Assembly (NCBI RefSeq): GCF_001039475.1
Contig: NZ_LELK01000004.1
Coordinates: forward strand, 557,055 to 621,054
Direction: 5' to 3'
Source of the DNA: Guptibacillus hwajinpoensis
GTDB taxonomy: Bacteria; Bacillota; Bacilli; Bacillales; Guptibacillaceae
DNA: 64,000 nucleotides
Positions 9,150-16,549 of the stretch are shown piece after piece; position 1 is the stretch's first letter; each line of letters opens with the position of its first letter. The notes beneath the pieces were generated by a model, which did not search any database, was not told the origin of the DNA, and worked only from the letters and a program-made list of their open reading frames with translations. Made by a program: the position numbers and the translations under genes.

Positions 9150-9178
9150 TTTATTTAATAAATAAAACTTGATATACT
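9150..9178 (+). promoter_or_regulatory. Candidate MurR operator and promoter of the murR operon
   Basis: TTTATTTA-A-TAAATAAA (9150-9166) is a perfect 17-bp palindrome. It lies directly upstream of and partly spans the region of a -10-like TATACT at 9173-9178, about 50 nt before the murR start. No good -35 hexamer is visible. A palindrome at the promoter of an RpiR-family regulator gene is a natural autoregulation site. Low sequence complexity (A/T only) keeps confidence moderate. Confidence 0.4.
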
Positions 9179-9224
9179 AGAGTAAATTATTAGAAAATTC
9201 AACAAAAAGGTGAGGGGGGTACTA

Positions 9225-10076
9225 GTGAACGGAGGATTAATTAGCATCCAGGAATCCATCACTTCATTAAAACCATCAGAACGAAAAGTCGCAGAATATA
9301 TTATCAATTATCCAGAAGAAGTGATTAACCTGTCGATTCAGAAGCTTTCTCAAAGAACTGAGGTTAGCGAAGCCACGATCATTCGTCTGGCGCGCACTCT
9401 TAGTTACAAGGGATTTCAAGAATTAAAGCTTCGCATAGCAGGTGATCTTGCGACAAAGTATTCGAGTAAGTCTTATCAGGAAATTTCAATTGATGGGACA
9501 GTCGATTCGTTTATCGCAAATGTATCAAACAACAACATTCGATCGATTAATGACACGATCTCAGTTTTATCAAAAGAAGAGGTTGAGAAGGCCATTGAAG
9601 TACTCGGTCAGGCAAGAAAAATTGCGCTTTATGGGATCGGGGCATCTGGCTTGATTGCGCAAGATTTTAAACAGAAGCTCTCGCGCATTAATCGCTGGTG
9701 TGAAGCGGCAGTTGATTATGACACTCAGGGCACCATTAGCGCAAACCTTGGTGAGCAGGATGTTGTGTTTGGCATCTCTTACTCTGGTCAGACGAAAGAT
9801 ATTATTGAATCCCTTCAAATTGCGAAGGATAACGGTGCCAAAGTGATCACGTTAACAAAATACGGTGCAAACCCAGTATCTGATCTAGCTGAAATTAAGC
9901 TCTTCACAAGCTCGCTAGAGAAAAGCATTCGTAGTGGGGCAATGAGCTCTCGTATTTCACAGCTGAACGTGATTGATATTCTTTATGTTGGCATCACAAG
10001 CCGCAATTATGACGAAAGCGTCGCAGCACTTGAACGAACTCGAAAAGCTGTCGAGGATGTTAAAAAGCATGGGTAA
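9225..10076 (+). CDS. murR: MurR-like transcriptional regulator, RpiR family (HTH + SIS domain)
   Basis: 283-residue regulator. The N-terminal ~75 residues form an RpiR-type helix-turn-helix (SERKVAEYIINYPEEV, then LSQRTEVSEATIIRLARTL). Residues about 120-250 form a sugar-isomerase (SIS) domain with GIGASGLIAQDF and GISYSGQTKDIIESL, which binds a phosphosugar. In MurR the effector is MurNAc-6-phosphate, the substrate of MurQ encoded at the end of this operon. GTG 9225 is preferred over the upstream GTG 9210 because GAGGGGGG lies 5-6 nt before it. The 3' end overlaps the next gene by 8 nt. Confidence 0.85.
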   Translation: MNGGLISIQESITSLKPSERKVAEYIINYPEEVINLSIQKLSQRTEVSEATIIRLARTLSYKGFQELKLRIAGDLATKYSSKSYQEISIDGTVDSFIANVSNNNIRSINDTISVLSKEEVEKAIEVLGQARKIALYGIGASGLIAQDFKQKLSRINRWCEAAVDYDTQGTISANLGEQDVVFGISYSGQTKDIIESLQIAKDNGAKVITLTKYGANPVSDLAEIKLFTSSLEKSIRSGAMSSRISQLNVIDILYVGITSRNYDESVAALERTRKAVEDVKKHG

Positions 10077-11100
10077 TGTACATACCTATTTGCAAAATCT
10101 AGTCGATCAAAAGAAACTCCCAGGAGCTGTTCTACATGTCCAGCATCATGGAAAGACCGTCTTTCATAAGGCGTTTGGTCATTATATCGACCGTTATCAA
10201 CAAACCTGTCCCGCTACAACGAATACAAAGTTTGATCTTGCCTCACTAACAAAAGTGATGGCTACCCTTCCTTCTATTCTATGGCTGCTTGAGCATACAT
10301 CACTTGAACTCGATCAGAACATTCAAACCTACCTCAAAGACTATCAGCATCCAGACGTTACAATTTGGCACGCCCTCACGCATACAGCGGGACTGCCAGC
10401 CGATCTTGAACCTCCTGTTAAGCGCGGGGAGAAAAGGGATATTCTTAAACAAATTAATCAAACAACAGTCGCATCCGAACTTGGAAAAAAGGTTCAGTAC
10501 AGCGATATCGGCATGATTTTATTAGGAAAAGTGATTGAGGAAATGAGCGGAATGGACCTTCCAACGTTCACTACCAATCATTTATATAAGCCATGGGGGC
10601 TGACAGAAACAGCCTTCAATCCACCTTCGCGCGATAATACCGCTTCAACGGAATGGCATAGCGATCATTACATTCAAGGAGACGTTCATGATGAGAAAGC
10701 GCTCCTCCTTGGTGGAGCGAGCGGTAGTGCCGGTCTCTTTTCGACGGCACGTGATGTTGCAAAGTTTGGTCATTATTTTTTATTTCCTGATAGCCAGGAC
10801 GTACTCTCAGATGCAGTCATAAAACGTGCAAGAACTCATGTGATCGGAAACAGAGGTCTTGGTTTTGAAGTATGGAGTGGACATGGAGCACCACTTTCAT
10901 GTGGAAGGAGGTGGTCAGAAGGAAGCTTCGGCCACACGGGTTTTACTGGAACAAGTCTTTGGATTGACCCAGAGGAAGAACTGATTGTGACCTTCTTAAC
11001 GAACGTGGTTCATTACGGGAGGCAGCACAACATGAAACAAATTCGACCTCATCTTCATTCATTGATTTCAACTACATTAACTAAGGGGGAAACGTTTTGA
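10069..11100 (+). CDS. Second AmiE-like serine hydrolase of the beta-lactamase fold, no signal peptide
   Basis: 343-residue protein of the same fold as the secreted amidase at 3745 but shorter. It has no export signal and no C-terminal beta-sandwich domain, so it should be cytoplasmic. Catalytic motifs are present: SxxK as SLTK (Ser59-Lys62), tyrosine motif VQYSDIG, and GHTGFTGTS. ATG 10069, inside the end of murR, is the likely start (AGGA upstream, 8-nt overlap); the open frame from 9973 lies in murR. Placed between murR and the importer genes, it may trim peptide from imported MurNAc-peptides so that MurK and MurQ can act. The cytoplasmic amidase role is inference; esterase or D,D-peptidase activity is possible. 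Confidence 0.82.
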   Translation: MGNVHTYLQNLVDQKKLPGAVLHVQHHGKTVFHKAFGHYIDRYQQTCPATTNTKFDLASLTKVMATLPSILWLLEHTSLELDQNIQTYLKDYQHPDVTIWHALTHTAGLPADLEPPVKRGEKRDILKQINQTTVASELGKKVQYSDIGMILLGKVIEEMSGMDLPTFTTNHLYKPWGLTETAFNPPSRDNTASTEWHSDHYIQGDVHDEKALLLGGASGSAGLFSTARDVAKFGHYFLFPDSQDVLSDAVIKRARTHVIGNRGLGFEVWSGHGAPLSCGRRWSEGSFGHTGFTGTSLWIDPEEELIVTFLTNVVHYGRQHNMKQIRPHLHSLISTTLTKGETF

Positions 11101-12365
11101 AGAAAATGAAAGCGATTACGTTTGTCGGTTTTCTAGCCTTTATTCTTATTATATCCGCATGTAGTTCACAAAGCGGTGGCGATTCAGGAGAATCAGAAGG
11201 AGAGGTTACGCTAACCATTGGCAGCTGGCGAACAGAAGATAAAGCGAGCTATCAGAAGGTTATCGACAAGTTTAATGAAGAAAATCCTGATATTAACGTG
11301 GAGTTTAAACCTTCTAAGAATACCGAGTACAATACGATTCTAAATACTGCGCTTCAAAGTGGTGAAGGTCCTGATATTATTCACCTTCGTCCGTACACAC
11401 CGGGTATTGAGCTTGCCGATGCAGGATATCTTGAACCGCTTGATGACCTAGAAGGACTTGATCAGTATCCTGAAGAAACGCTCGCTGCTTCAAAAGGATC
11501 GGATGACAAGCAGTACGGGGTGCCGCTGAATATTAGTACAACCCAAATGTTCTACAACAAGAAGATTTTCGATGACCTTGGATTAGAAGAGCCGCAAACA
11601 TGGGATGAGTTCCTAACGCTAAGTCAAAAGATTAAAGATGAAGGCATCACCCCGATTTCACTAGGAACAAAAGAAGGCTGGTTGCTGTCCCTTTCGCACG
11701 GCATCATTGGACCGGCGCATTATGGTGGAAATGAATTCGTCGATAGCATCACAGCTGGCGAAACCGATTTTACAAGTGACGAATTCCAGAGTTCAATTGA
11801 TGCAATGGATGAAATCAAACAGTTCTTCCCTGAGAATTTTGAAGGATTGGGGATGGAAGATATCCGAACAATGTTCTTTACAGGCGATGCTGCGATGTTC
11901 CCGCTTGGTAGCTGGGAAATTGAAGTGCTTCGTGAAATGAATCCGGAGCTCGAACTAGGTTTCTTCCCAATGCCTTCAGCCGTTGGAAAAGACCCAACGA
12001 TTACAACGTGGGTGGATGGTTCGTATGCGATCAATGCCAGTTCCGAGCAGAAAGAAGCTGCGAAGAAATTTCTTCAATTTATGACAACGGAAGAGTTCGG
12101 AACGATGTTCACGGAAGAATTTAAAATGATCAGCGCGATTCCTGGAATTGCATCAGAAGATGAGCTTGTTAATTCGCTTAGTCAAGCAGTCGAAAATCAG
12201 TCAACACCATACATGATGCTCGTTCACTTCGCAGGTGGTAACCCATCAACGAAAGCGACGATTGAAACAGAACTTCAAGGCATGTATCTCGGTGAACGTA
12301 CACCGGAAGAAGTAGCGAACACTGTACAGGAGAGCGCGAAGTCGTGGTATGAACCACTACAGTAA
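11097..12365 (+). CDS. ABC importer sugar-binding lipoprotein (family 1), probable MurNAc/muropeptide binder
   Basis: 422-residue extracellular solute-binding protein of the carbohydrate ABC importer class. Lipoprotein signal with lipobox IISAC (Cys22). The mature part starts with the usual TLTIGSWRTEDKASY and contains FNEENPDINVEF, GPDIIHLRP, YGVPLNISTTQMFYNKKIFDDLGLE and TWDEFLTL. TTG 11097 is chosen because AAGGGGG lies 7 nt upstream; it overlaps the previous stop codon. Two CUT1-type permease genes follow. The ligand is inferred from location: the operon encodes MurR, a MurK-like kinase and MurQ but no PTS permease, so MurNAc, GlcNAc-MurNAc or a muropeptide is expected. Confidence 0.88.
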   Translation: MKKMKAITFVGFLAFILIISACSSQSGGDSGESEGEVTLTIGSWRTEDKASYQKVIDKFNEENPDINVEFKPSKNTEYNTILNTALQSGEGPDIIHLRPYTPGIELADAGYLEPLDDLEGLDQYPEETLAASKGSDDKQYGVPLNISTTQMFYNKKIFDDLGLEEPQTWDEFLTLSQKIKDEGITPISLGTKEGWLLSLSHGIIGPAHYGGNEFVDSITAGETDFTSDEFQSSIDAMDEIKQFFPENFEGLGMEDIRTMFFTGDAAMFPLGSWEIEVLREMNPELELGFFPMPSAVGKDPTITTWVDGSYAINASSEQKEAAKKFLQFMTTEEFGTMFTEEFKMISAIPGIASEDELVNSLSQAVENQSTPYMMLVHFAGGNPSTKATIETELQGMYLGERTPEEVANTVQESAKSWYEPLQ

Positions 12366-12380
12366 TAAGGGGCGGAGAAT

Positions 12381-13331
12381 ATGAGACCAGCCATGAATTC
12401 AGTCGTGAAAATTAAGAAGCAGAGGGACTGGAAAAGGTGGACCATCCACCTTTTCCCTATTCCCGCCTTGCTTATTTATGGGATGTTCGTTGTCTATCCA
12501 TTGTTTGCAGCACTTACATACAGTTTCTTTGATTGGAAAGGAATCGTGCGTGGCGATTTTGTTGGCTTAAAGAACTTTAAAGACCTGTTTACGCTTGAAC
12601 CTTTTTCAGGCTTGTTCTGGAATGCGTTCGGCCACAACATTCTTTATTTCGTATTACAGATGATTTTCCAGAACGGACTCGCTTTTATCCTTGCTTATAT
12701 TATTTATAAAAAAGTAAAAGGATCTGAATTCTTGAAAATCGCATACTTTTTGCCGCGGCTTTTATCGGTCATTGTCGTTGGTTTTCTATGGAAACTCATT
12801 CTCAATCCAAACTACGGTGCGTTAAATGTAATTCTAGAATCGCTAGGACTTGAGCATTTGCAGAAAGCGTGGCTTGGAGACCCGGATACTGCGCTCATTT
12901 CAATTATTCTCGTAAACTGCTGGTATGGCATTGGATTCGGAGTCCTTATTTTCCTTGCTGGGTTACAATCAATTCCAAAAGAGTTATTCGAAGCAGCGAA
13001 ACTCGATGGTGCAAATGGACTGTCGATGATTCGGAAAATTGTTCTTCCTTTAATGGTTCCTTCTTTCATGATCATGACCGTCCTTACATTTATCCAGTCG
13101 TTCGAAGCATTTGAACTTGTGTATGCGATGCAGGGATCACAGGGAGAACCGTATCATTCCACAGACACGCTTGCGATCTATTTCTATCGCCTTGCATTTG
13201 GTGGATCAGCTGGAGGATCAACAACTGCTGTCGGATTAGGATCGGCGCTTGCGGTGGTGCTGTTTATCTTTATTTCATTCTTTACCGCACTCTATTTACG
13301 ATACATGCAGAAAAAACAAGTGGATATGTAA
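12381..13331 (+). CDS. ABC sugar importer permease (CUT1, MalF/UgpA type)
   Basis: 316-residue integral membrane protein with six transmembrane segments. The coupling-helix (EAA) motif near the C-terminal third reads ELFEAAKLDGANGLSMIRKIVLPLM, followed by a short helix pair typical of this class. The N-terminal cytosolic tail is basic (VKIKKQRDWKRW). It lies 16 nt after the binding-protein gene and 13 nt before the second permease gene. It should form the channel with that permease and a shared ATPase, since no ATPase gene is present in the operon. Confidence 0.9.
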   Translation: MRPAMNSVVKIKKQRDWKRWTIHLFPIPALLIYGMFVVYPLFAALTYSFFDWKGIVRGDFVGLKNFKDLFTLEPFSGLFWNAFGHNILYFVLQMIFQNGLAFILAYIIYKKVKGSEFLKIAYFLPRLLSVIVVGFLWKLILNPNYGALNVILESLGLEHLQKAWLGDPDTALISIILVNCWYGIGFGVLIFLAGLQSIPKELFEAAKLDGANGLSMIRKIVLPLMVPSFMIMTVLTFIQSFEAFELVYAMQGSQGEPYHSTDTLAIYFYRLAFGGSAGGSTTAVGLGSALAVVLFIFISFFTALYLRYMQKKQVDM

Positions 13332-13343
13332 GGGGGGAATTCG

Positions 13344-14168
13344 ATGAATCATACAATCTGGACGAGGCCGTTTTACTATGTATTTGCTTTCCTAATCGCA
13401 TCAATCAGCATCTACCCGATTCTTTTAATGATTCTCTCTTCATTCAAAACAAGTGCAGAGATTTTCACAAGTCCGCTCTCATTACCAAAAACGTTCAGCC
13501 TTGATACGTATCGAAACCTGCTTGAAATGATTCCATTTACAACGTATTTCATGAACAGTGTATTTGTAAGTGTCGTATCTGTCTTATTAATTCTAATCAC
13601 ATCGTCACTTGCAGCGTTCTACATTGCTCGTTTTACATTTGTGTGGAACAACATGATCTTCTTTTTCTTCTTAATGGGGATGATGCTTCCAATCAAGCTA
13701 GGAATCGTACCATTGTTTATTCTTATGAAAGATTTGAATCTATTAAACTCCCTCTGGTCCCTTATTTTCATGTATGTTGCGACAGGGATTCCACTCTCGA
13801 TTCTCATCTTAACCGGATTCTTTCGAACGATGCCACGTGAGCTTGAAGAAGCAGCGCGTATTGACGGAGCTGGCAACCTTCGTATTCTATGGAATGTCGT
13901 TCTTCCTCTTATGAGACCCGCGCTCGGAACGGTGATGATTATTCAATTCATCCAATCCTGGAACGATTTTTTCTTCCCGCTTATCTTCATAACGGATGAT
14001 TTGAAGAAGACGATTCCAGTTGGCATGCTTTCCCTATTCGGTGAATATTCTGCAGACTGGGGAGCACTGTTCGCGGGACTCACGCTTGCATCACTCCCGA
14101 TGATTGTTCTCTTCTTCATCGCTTCCAAACAATTTATGGAGGGACTAACACAAGGTGCAATCAAATAA
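13344..14168 (+). CDS. ABC sugar importer permease (CUT1, MalG/UgpE type)
   Basis: 274-residue partner permease with six transmembrane segments. The EAA loop is ELEEAARIDGAGNLRILWNVVLPLM, and the C-terminus (SKQFMEGLTQGAIK) matches the ending typical of MalG-like subunits. The ribosome site is AGGGGGGAA. The last 14 nt overlap the start of the kinase gene, indicating translational coupling of uptake and phosphorylation. Confidence 0.9.
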   Translation: MNHTIWTRPFYYVFAFLIASISIYPILLMILSSFKTSAEIFTSPLSLPKTFSLDTYRNLLEMIPFTTYFMNSVFVSVVSVLLILITSSLAAFYIARFTFVWNNMIFFFFLMGMMLPIKLGIVPLFILMKDLNLLNSLWSLIFMYVATGIPLSILILTGFFRTMPRELEEAARIDGAGNLRILWNVVLPLMRPALGTVMIIQFIQSWNDFFFPLIFITDDLKKTIPVGMLSLFGEYSADWGALFAGLTLASLPMIVLFFIASKQFMEGLTQGAIK

Positions 14169-15129
14169 AAAGTACTATATCGGAATAGACGGCGGCGGAA
14201 CGAAAACAGTTGGACTTTTGTGCAAGGAAGATGGTGTGATTCTAGCACAAAGCACGGCGGGATCTACGAATCTGAAATCGCGCTCAGAGCATGCCGTTCG
14301 TTCAGCAGTTCAGAATGTCATCAAGGAGTTAACTACCGACTTACATGTGGAGCAGCTCGAACGCATTTTTGTATCAACGGCTGGTGGCGATCGAGAAGAG
14401 GATCAGTTGAGATGGAAGAAATGGATTAACGAAGCTCTCTCAGATTTCAGAGGATTTATCGTCGTGAAGAATGATGCTTACGGAGCTTTAGCAAGTGGAA
14501 CCTTCGCCATGGAAGGCACGGTTTTAATTGCGGGAACAGGTACAATTGCTTATTCGATAAGTGCTAACGCAACGCGACGAGTAGGTGGTTGGGGCTATTT
14601 ATTCGGAGATGAAGGCAGCGGCTATGATATTGGAAGACAGGCGCTTCGTACTGTCGCGTCCATGCACGATGGAAGGGAAAAGCGAGATGAGACGTTTATA
14701 GCAGAAGTGCTTTCTTTTCTGAAACTTAGAAACGCCACTGAACTGATAACGACCATTTATGAAGATCCCTATCCTCGCATGAAAATCGCTTCGCTTGCGC
14801 AAGTTGTGATTCAGCTTGCTGAACAGAAGAACCGGCAAGCGACGACTATTTTGAACAAAGCATTGGATCACCTGATGGACTTAACGAAAGAGATAGACGG
14901 AGAGGACGACAAACTTGTCATTTGTGGTGGTCTCTTTCAATCTGACTACTTTAGAAGGTGCTTTATTGAGTTGAGAAAAGAGAGGAAGTTGGTAGGCGAG
15001 ATTTGCTATCCAACCCTTTCTCCAGCAGTCGGTGCGTGTATTTGTGCACTTATTTCCGAGAATCAATCGATCACAAAGCAACAGAAAGAAAATTTACTGT
15101 CGTCTCATCAGACAATCGACGGCAGCTAA
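14155..15129 (+). CDS. murK: MurK-like amino-sugar kinase (BadF/BadG ATPase fold; MurNAc/GlcNAc kinase)
   Basis: 324-residue ATP-dependent sugar kinase of the BadF/BadG/BcrA/BcrD superfamily. Visible motifs are the phosphate-1 loop IGIDGGGTKTVGLL at the N-terminus, catalytic-region NDAYGAL, adenosine-loop AGTGTIAYS, and GWGYLFGDEGSGYDIG. Enzymes of this family include the MurNAc/GlcNAc kinase MurK of Clostridium acetobutylicum and GlcNAc kinases. With MurQ directly downstream (13-nt gap), the expected product is MurNAc-6-phosphate. This would replace the phosphorylating PTS permease MurP of B. subtilis. Start GTG 14155 lies inside the permease gene. Specificity between MurNAc and GlcNAc cannot be read from the sequence. 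Confidence 0.85.
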   Translation: MQSNKKYYIGIDGGGTKTVGLLCKEDGVILAQSTAGSTNLKSRSEHAVRSAVQNVIKELTTDLHVEQLERIFVSTAGGDREEDQLRWKKWINEALSDFRGFIVVKNDAYGALASGTFAMEGTVLIAGTGTIAYSISANATRRVGGWGYLFGDEGSGYDIGRQALRTVASMHDGREKRDETFIAEVLSFLKLRNATELITTIYEDPYPRMKIASLAQVVIQLAEQKNRQATTILNKALDHLMDLTKEIDGEDDKLVICGGLFQSDYFRRCFIELRKERKLVGEICYPTLSPAVGACICALISENQSITKQQKENLLSSHQTIDGS

Positions 15130-15141
15130 CGGAGTGGAGAG

Positions 15142-16065
15142 ATGATGATGACGGATGTGAACCCAGCGAATACGGAAACGAGAAATACGAAATCGGAATG
15201 TCTTCATCAGTTTACGACGCTTGAAATTATAGAGCTCATGAACGAAGAAGATCATAGCGTACCCGTTATTGTAAAAGGTGCACTGCCAGAAATTGAGAAA
15301 GTGATTGATCAGGCAGTGGCGGTGATGAAAAATGGAGGGAAACTCTATTATTTTGGTGCTGGAACAAGCGGGCGCCTCGGCGTGTTGGATGCGTCCGAAT
15401 GCCCTCCAACCTTCGGCGTTGCAGCAGACCTAGTGAATGGGATTATTGCTGGTGGTGATCGGGCGCTTCGTTTCCCGATTGAAGGAGCAGAAGATAGTAA
15501 GGAAATGGGAGCAGAAGATGTTCGAAAGCACGTAACGTCAAACGATATGGTGATCGGGATTGCATCAAGTGGTCGAACGCCGTACGTTATTGGCGCTATA
15601 GAAGCAGCTAATGAAATGGGCTTGCCAACAGCGGGTATTGCGTGCAATAGAGGATCAGAGCTTTCTACACTTGTCACGTATCCCATTGAATTGCCGGTAG
15701 GAGCGGAAGTTGTGACAGGATCAACGCGATTAAAAGCGGGCACGGCGCAAAAAATGGTTCTGAATATGATCACAACCGCGTCGATGGTTAAGCTCGGGAA
15801 AGTGTATAAGAACCTGATGGTGAATGTGCAGGCTTCGAATGAAAAGCTTAGGAAAAGGACTATTTCGATTGTCCAGGAGTTGACTGGGGTTACGCAGGAG
15901 GAGGCAGAGCGGTATACACAACTTGGAGGGGGAGATCCACGTGTTGCAGTTCTAATGATCTTGTTGAAAATAAAAGTTGAGGAGGCTAGAGATATTTTAA
16001 AAAAGAAAGAAAACAATTTTGCAGAAGTGATGAAAGAGGTTGTGGAAGATTGTGATAATGGATAG
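15142..16065 (+). CDS. murQ: N-acetylmuramic acid 6-phosphate etherase MurQ
   Basis: 307-residue SIS-domain lyase that cleaves the lactyl ether of MurNAc-6-phosphate, giving GlcNAc-6-phosphate and D-lactate in the cytoplasm. Diagnostic stretches are YFGAGTSGRLGVLDASECPP, FGVAADLVNGIIAGGDRAL, GIASSGRTPYVIGA, and TGSTRLKAGTAQKMVLNM, with the C-terminal EAERYTQLGGGDPRVAVLM helix bundle. Length is typical. GGAGTGGAGAG precedes ATG 15142. It is the last gene of the murR operon and is followed by a repeat remnant and a terminator. Confidence 0.97.
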   Translation: MMMTDVNPANTETRNTKSECLHQFTTLEIIELMNEEDHSVPVIVKGALPEIEKVIDQAVAVMKNGGKLYYFGAGTSGRLGVLDASECPPTFGVAADLVNGIIAGGDRALRFPIEGAEDSKEMGAEDVRKHVTSNDMVIGIASSGRTPYVIGAIEAANEMGLPTAGIACNRGSELSTLVTYPIELPVGAEVVTGSTRLKAGTAQKMVLNMITTASMVKLGKVYKNLMVNVQASNEKLRKRTISIVQELTGVTQEEAERYTQLGGGDPRVAVLMILLKIKVEEARDILKKKENNFAEVMKEVVEDCDNG

Positions 16066-16074
16066 TCTTTTATG

Positions 16075-16177
16075 AAGGCTCTTTTCTAAGAGATTTTTGC
16101 TTTTGAAACAATTATTGAATAAAAACCACATTTTGCTGATTGGAGCGGAAGGATGCTCGACTCACGAAAAGAGCCTT
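16075..16177 (+). repeat. Internally deleted MITE-like element, copy C
   Basis: AAGGCTCTTTTC (16075-16086) and GAAAAGAGCCTT (16166-16177) are perfect 12-bp inverted ends. Between them only the left arm of the element core remains (TGATTGGAGCGGAAGG, GATGCTCGACTC), so the core is cut after about 30 nt. The 103-bp length against about 200 bp elsewhere marks it as a deletion derivative. It starts 10 nt after the murQ stop. Confidence 0.78.
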
Positions 16178-16189
16178 TATGAAAGCAAA

Positions 16190-16227
16190 GGAAGACTTTG
16201 CTATAACTAGAAAGTCTTCCGTTTCTT
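16190..16227 (+). terminator. Rho-independent terminator of the murR operon
   Basis: GGAAGACTTT (16190-16199) pairs perfectly with AAAGTCTTCC (16211-16220), followed by GTTTCTTT. It ends the murR-murQ transcript. Confidence 0.8.
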
Positions 16228-16244
16228 TACTTCTCTTTTTCATG

Positions 16245-16273
16245 TTGACACGTTCTTTATAAAGAACTAAAAT
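16245..16273 (+). promoter_or_regulatory. Promoter with palindromic spacer ahead of the phosphotransferase/flippase pair
   Basis: Consensus -35 TTGACA (16245-16250), 17-bp spacer, -10 TAAAAT (16268-16273). The spacer contains the perfect 16-bp palindrome GTTCTTTATAAAGAAC (16252-16267), which a repressor could occupy. The expected transcript has a leader of roughly 270 nt before the ATG at 16550. A related site lies at 16392. Confidence 0.7.
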
Positions 16274-16391
16274 AGTATATATTAGAAGTCGGAAAAATAC
16301 AATTATTTTGTCGTTAAGTTTTATTTTTTTATTGTTAATAAGCTATAAAGTGCTAGTTTTGTGTGGATGTCTACTTTGTTACTGATCTTCT

Positions 16392-16407
16392 GTTCTTTAA
16401 AAAGAAT
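16392..16407 (+). promoter_or_regulatory. Second copy of the operator-like palindrome
   Basis: GTTCTTTAAAAAGAAT matches the promoter palindrome GTTCTTTATAAAGAAC at 14 of 16 positions. It lies about 125 bp downstream of the first, within the leader. The spacing would suit looping or a roadblock. Confidence 0.45.
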
Positions 16408-16549
16408 GATAAAAGTCTTTATTAAAAAGCTTGTTCATCATTTTCGGATTTAGTGTAGTTTTTGGATAGGTTAGTTGGTGTTTGATTGGCTCAGTGTCTT
16501 CTAAGTTTATTTACTCAAGGAGGTTCAACTATAAGAAGGGAGATCAACA

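Noticed and set aside
9973..10068. Upstream start of the second AmiE-like gene inside murR
   Set aside because: Those codons are out-of-frame murR sequence; MurR is intact to 10076 and ATG 10069 gives a typical family N-terminus.
15348..16016. 222-codon open frame antisense to murQ
   Set aside because: Mirror-image of a strongly conserved gene; no ribosome site and no recognisable protein features. The frame is open because of murQ codon use.
16066..16549. Possible small gene between murQ and the phosphotransferase gene
   Set aside because: The region is filled by a truncated repeat, a terminator, a promoter and a long leader; no open frame with a ribosome site was found.
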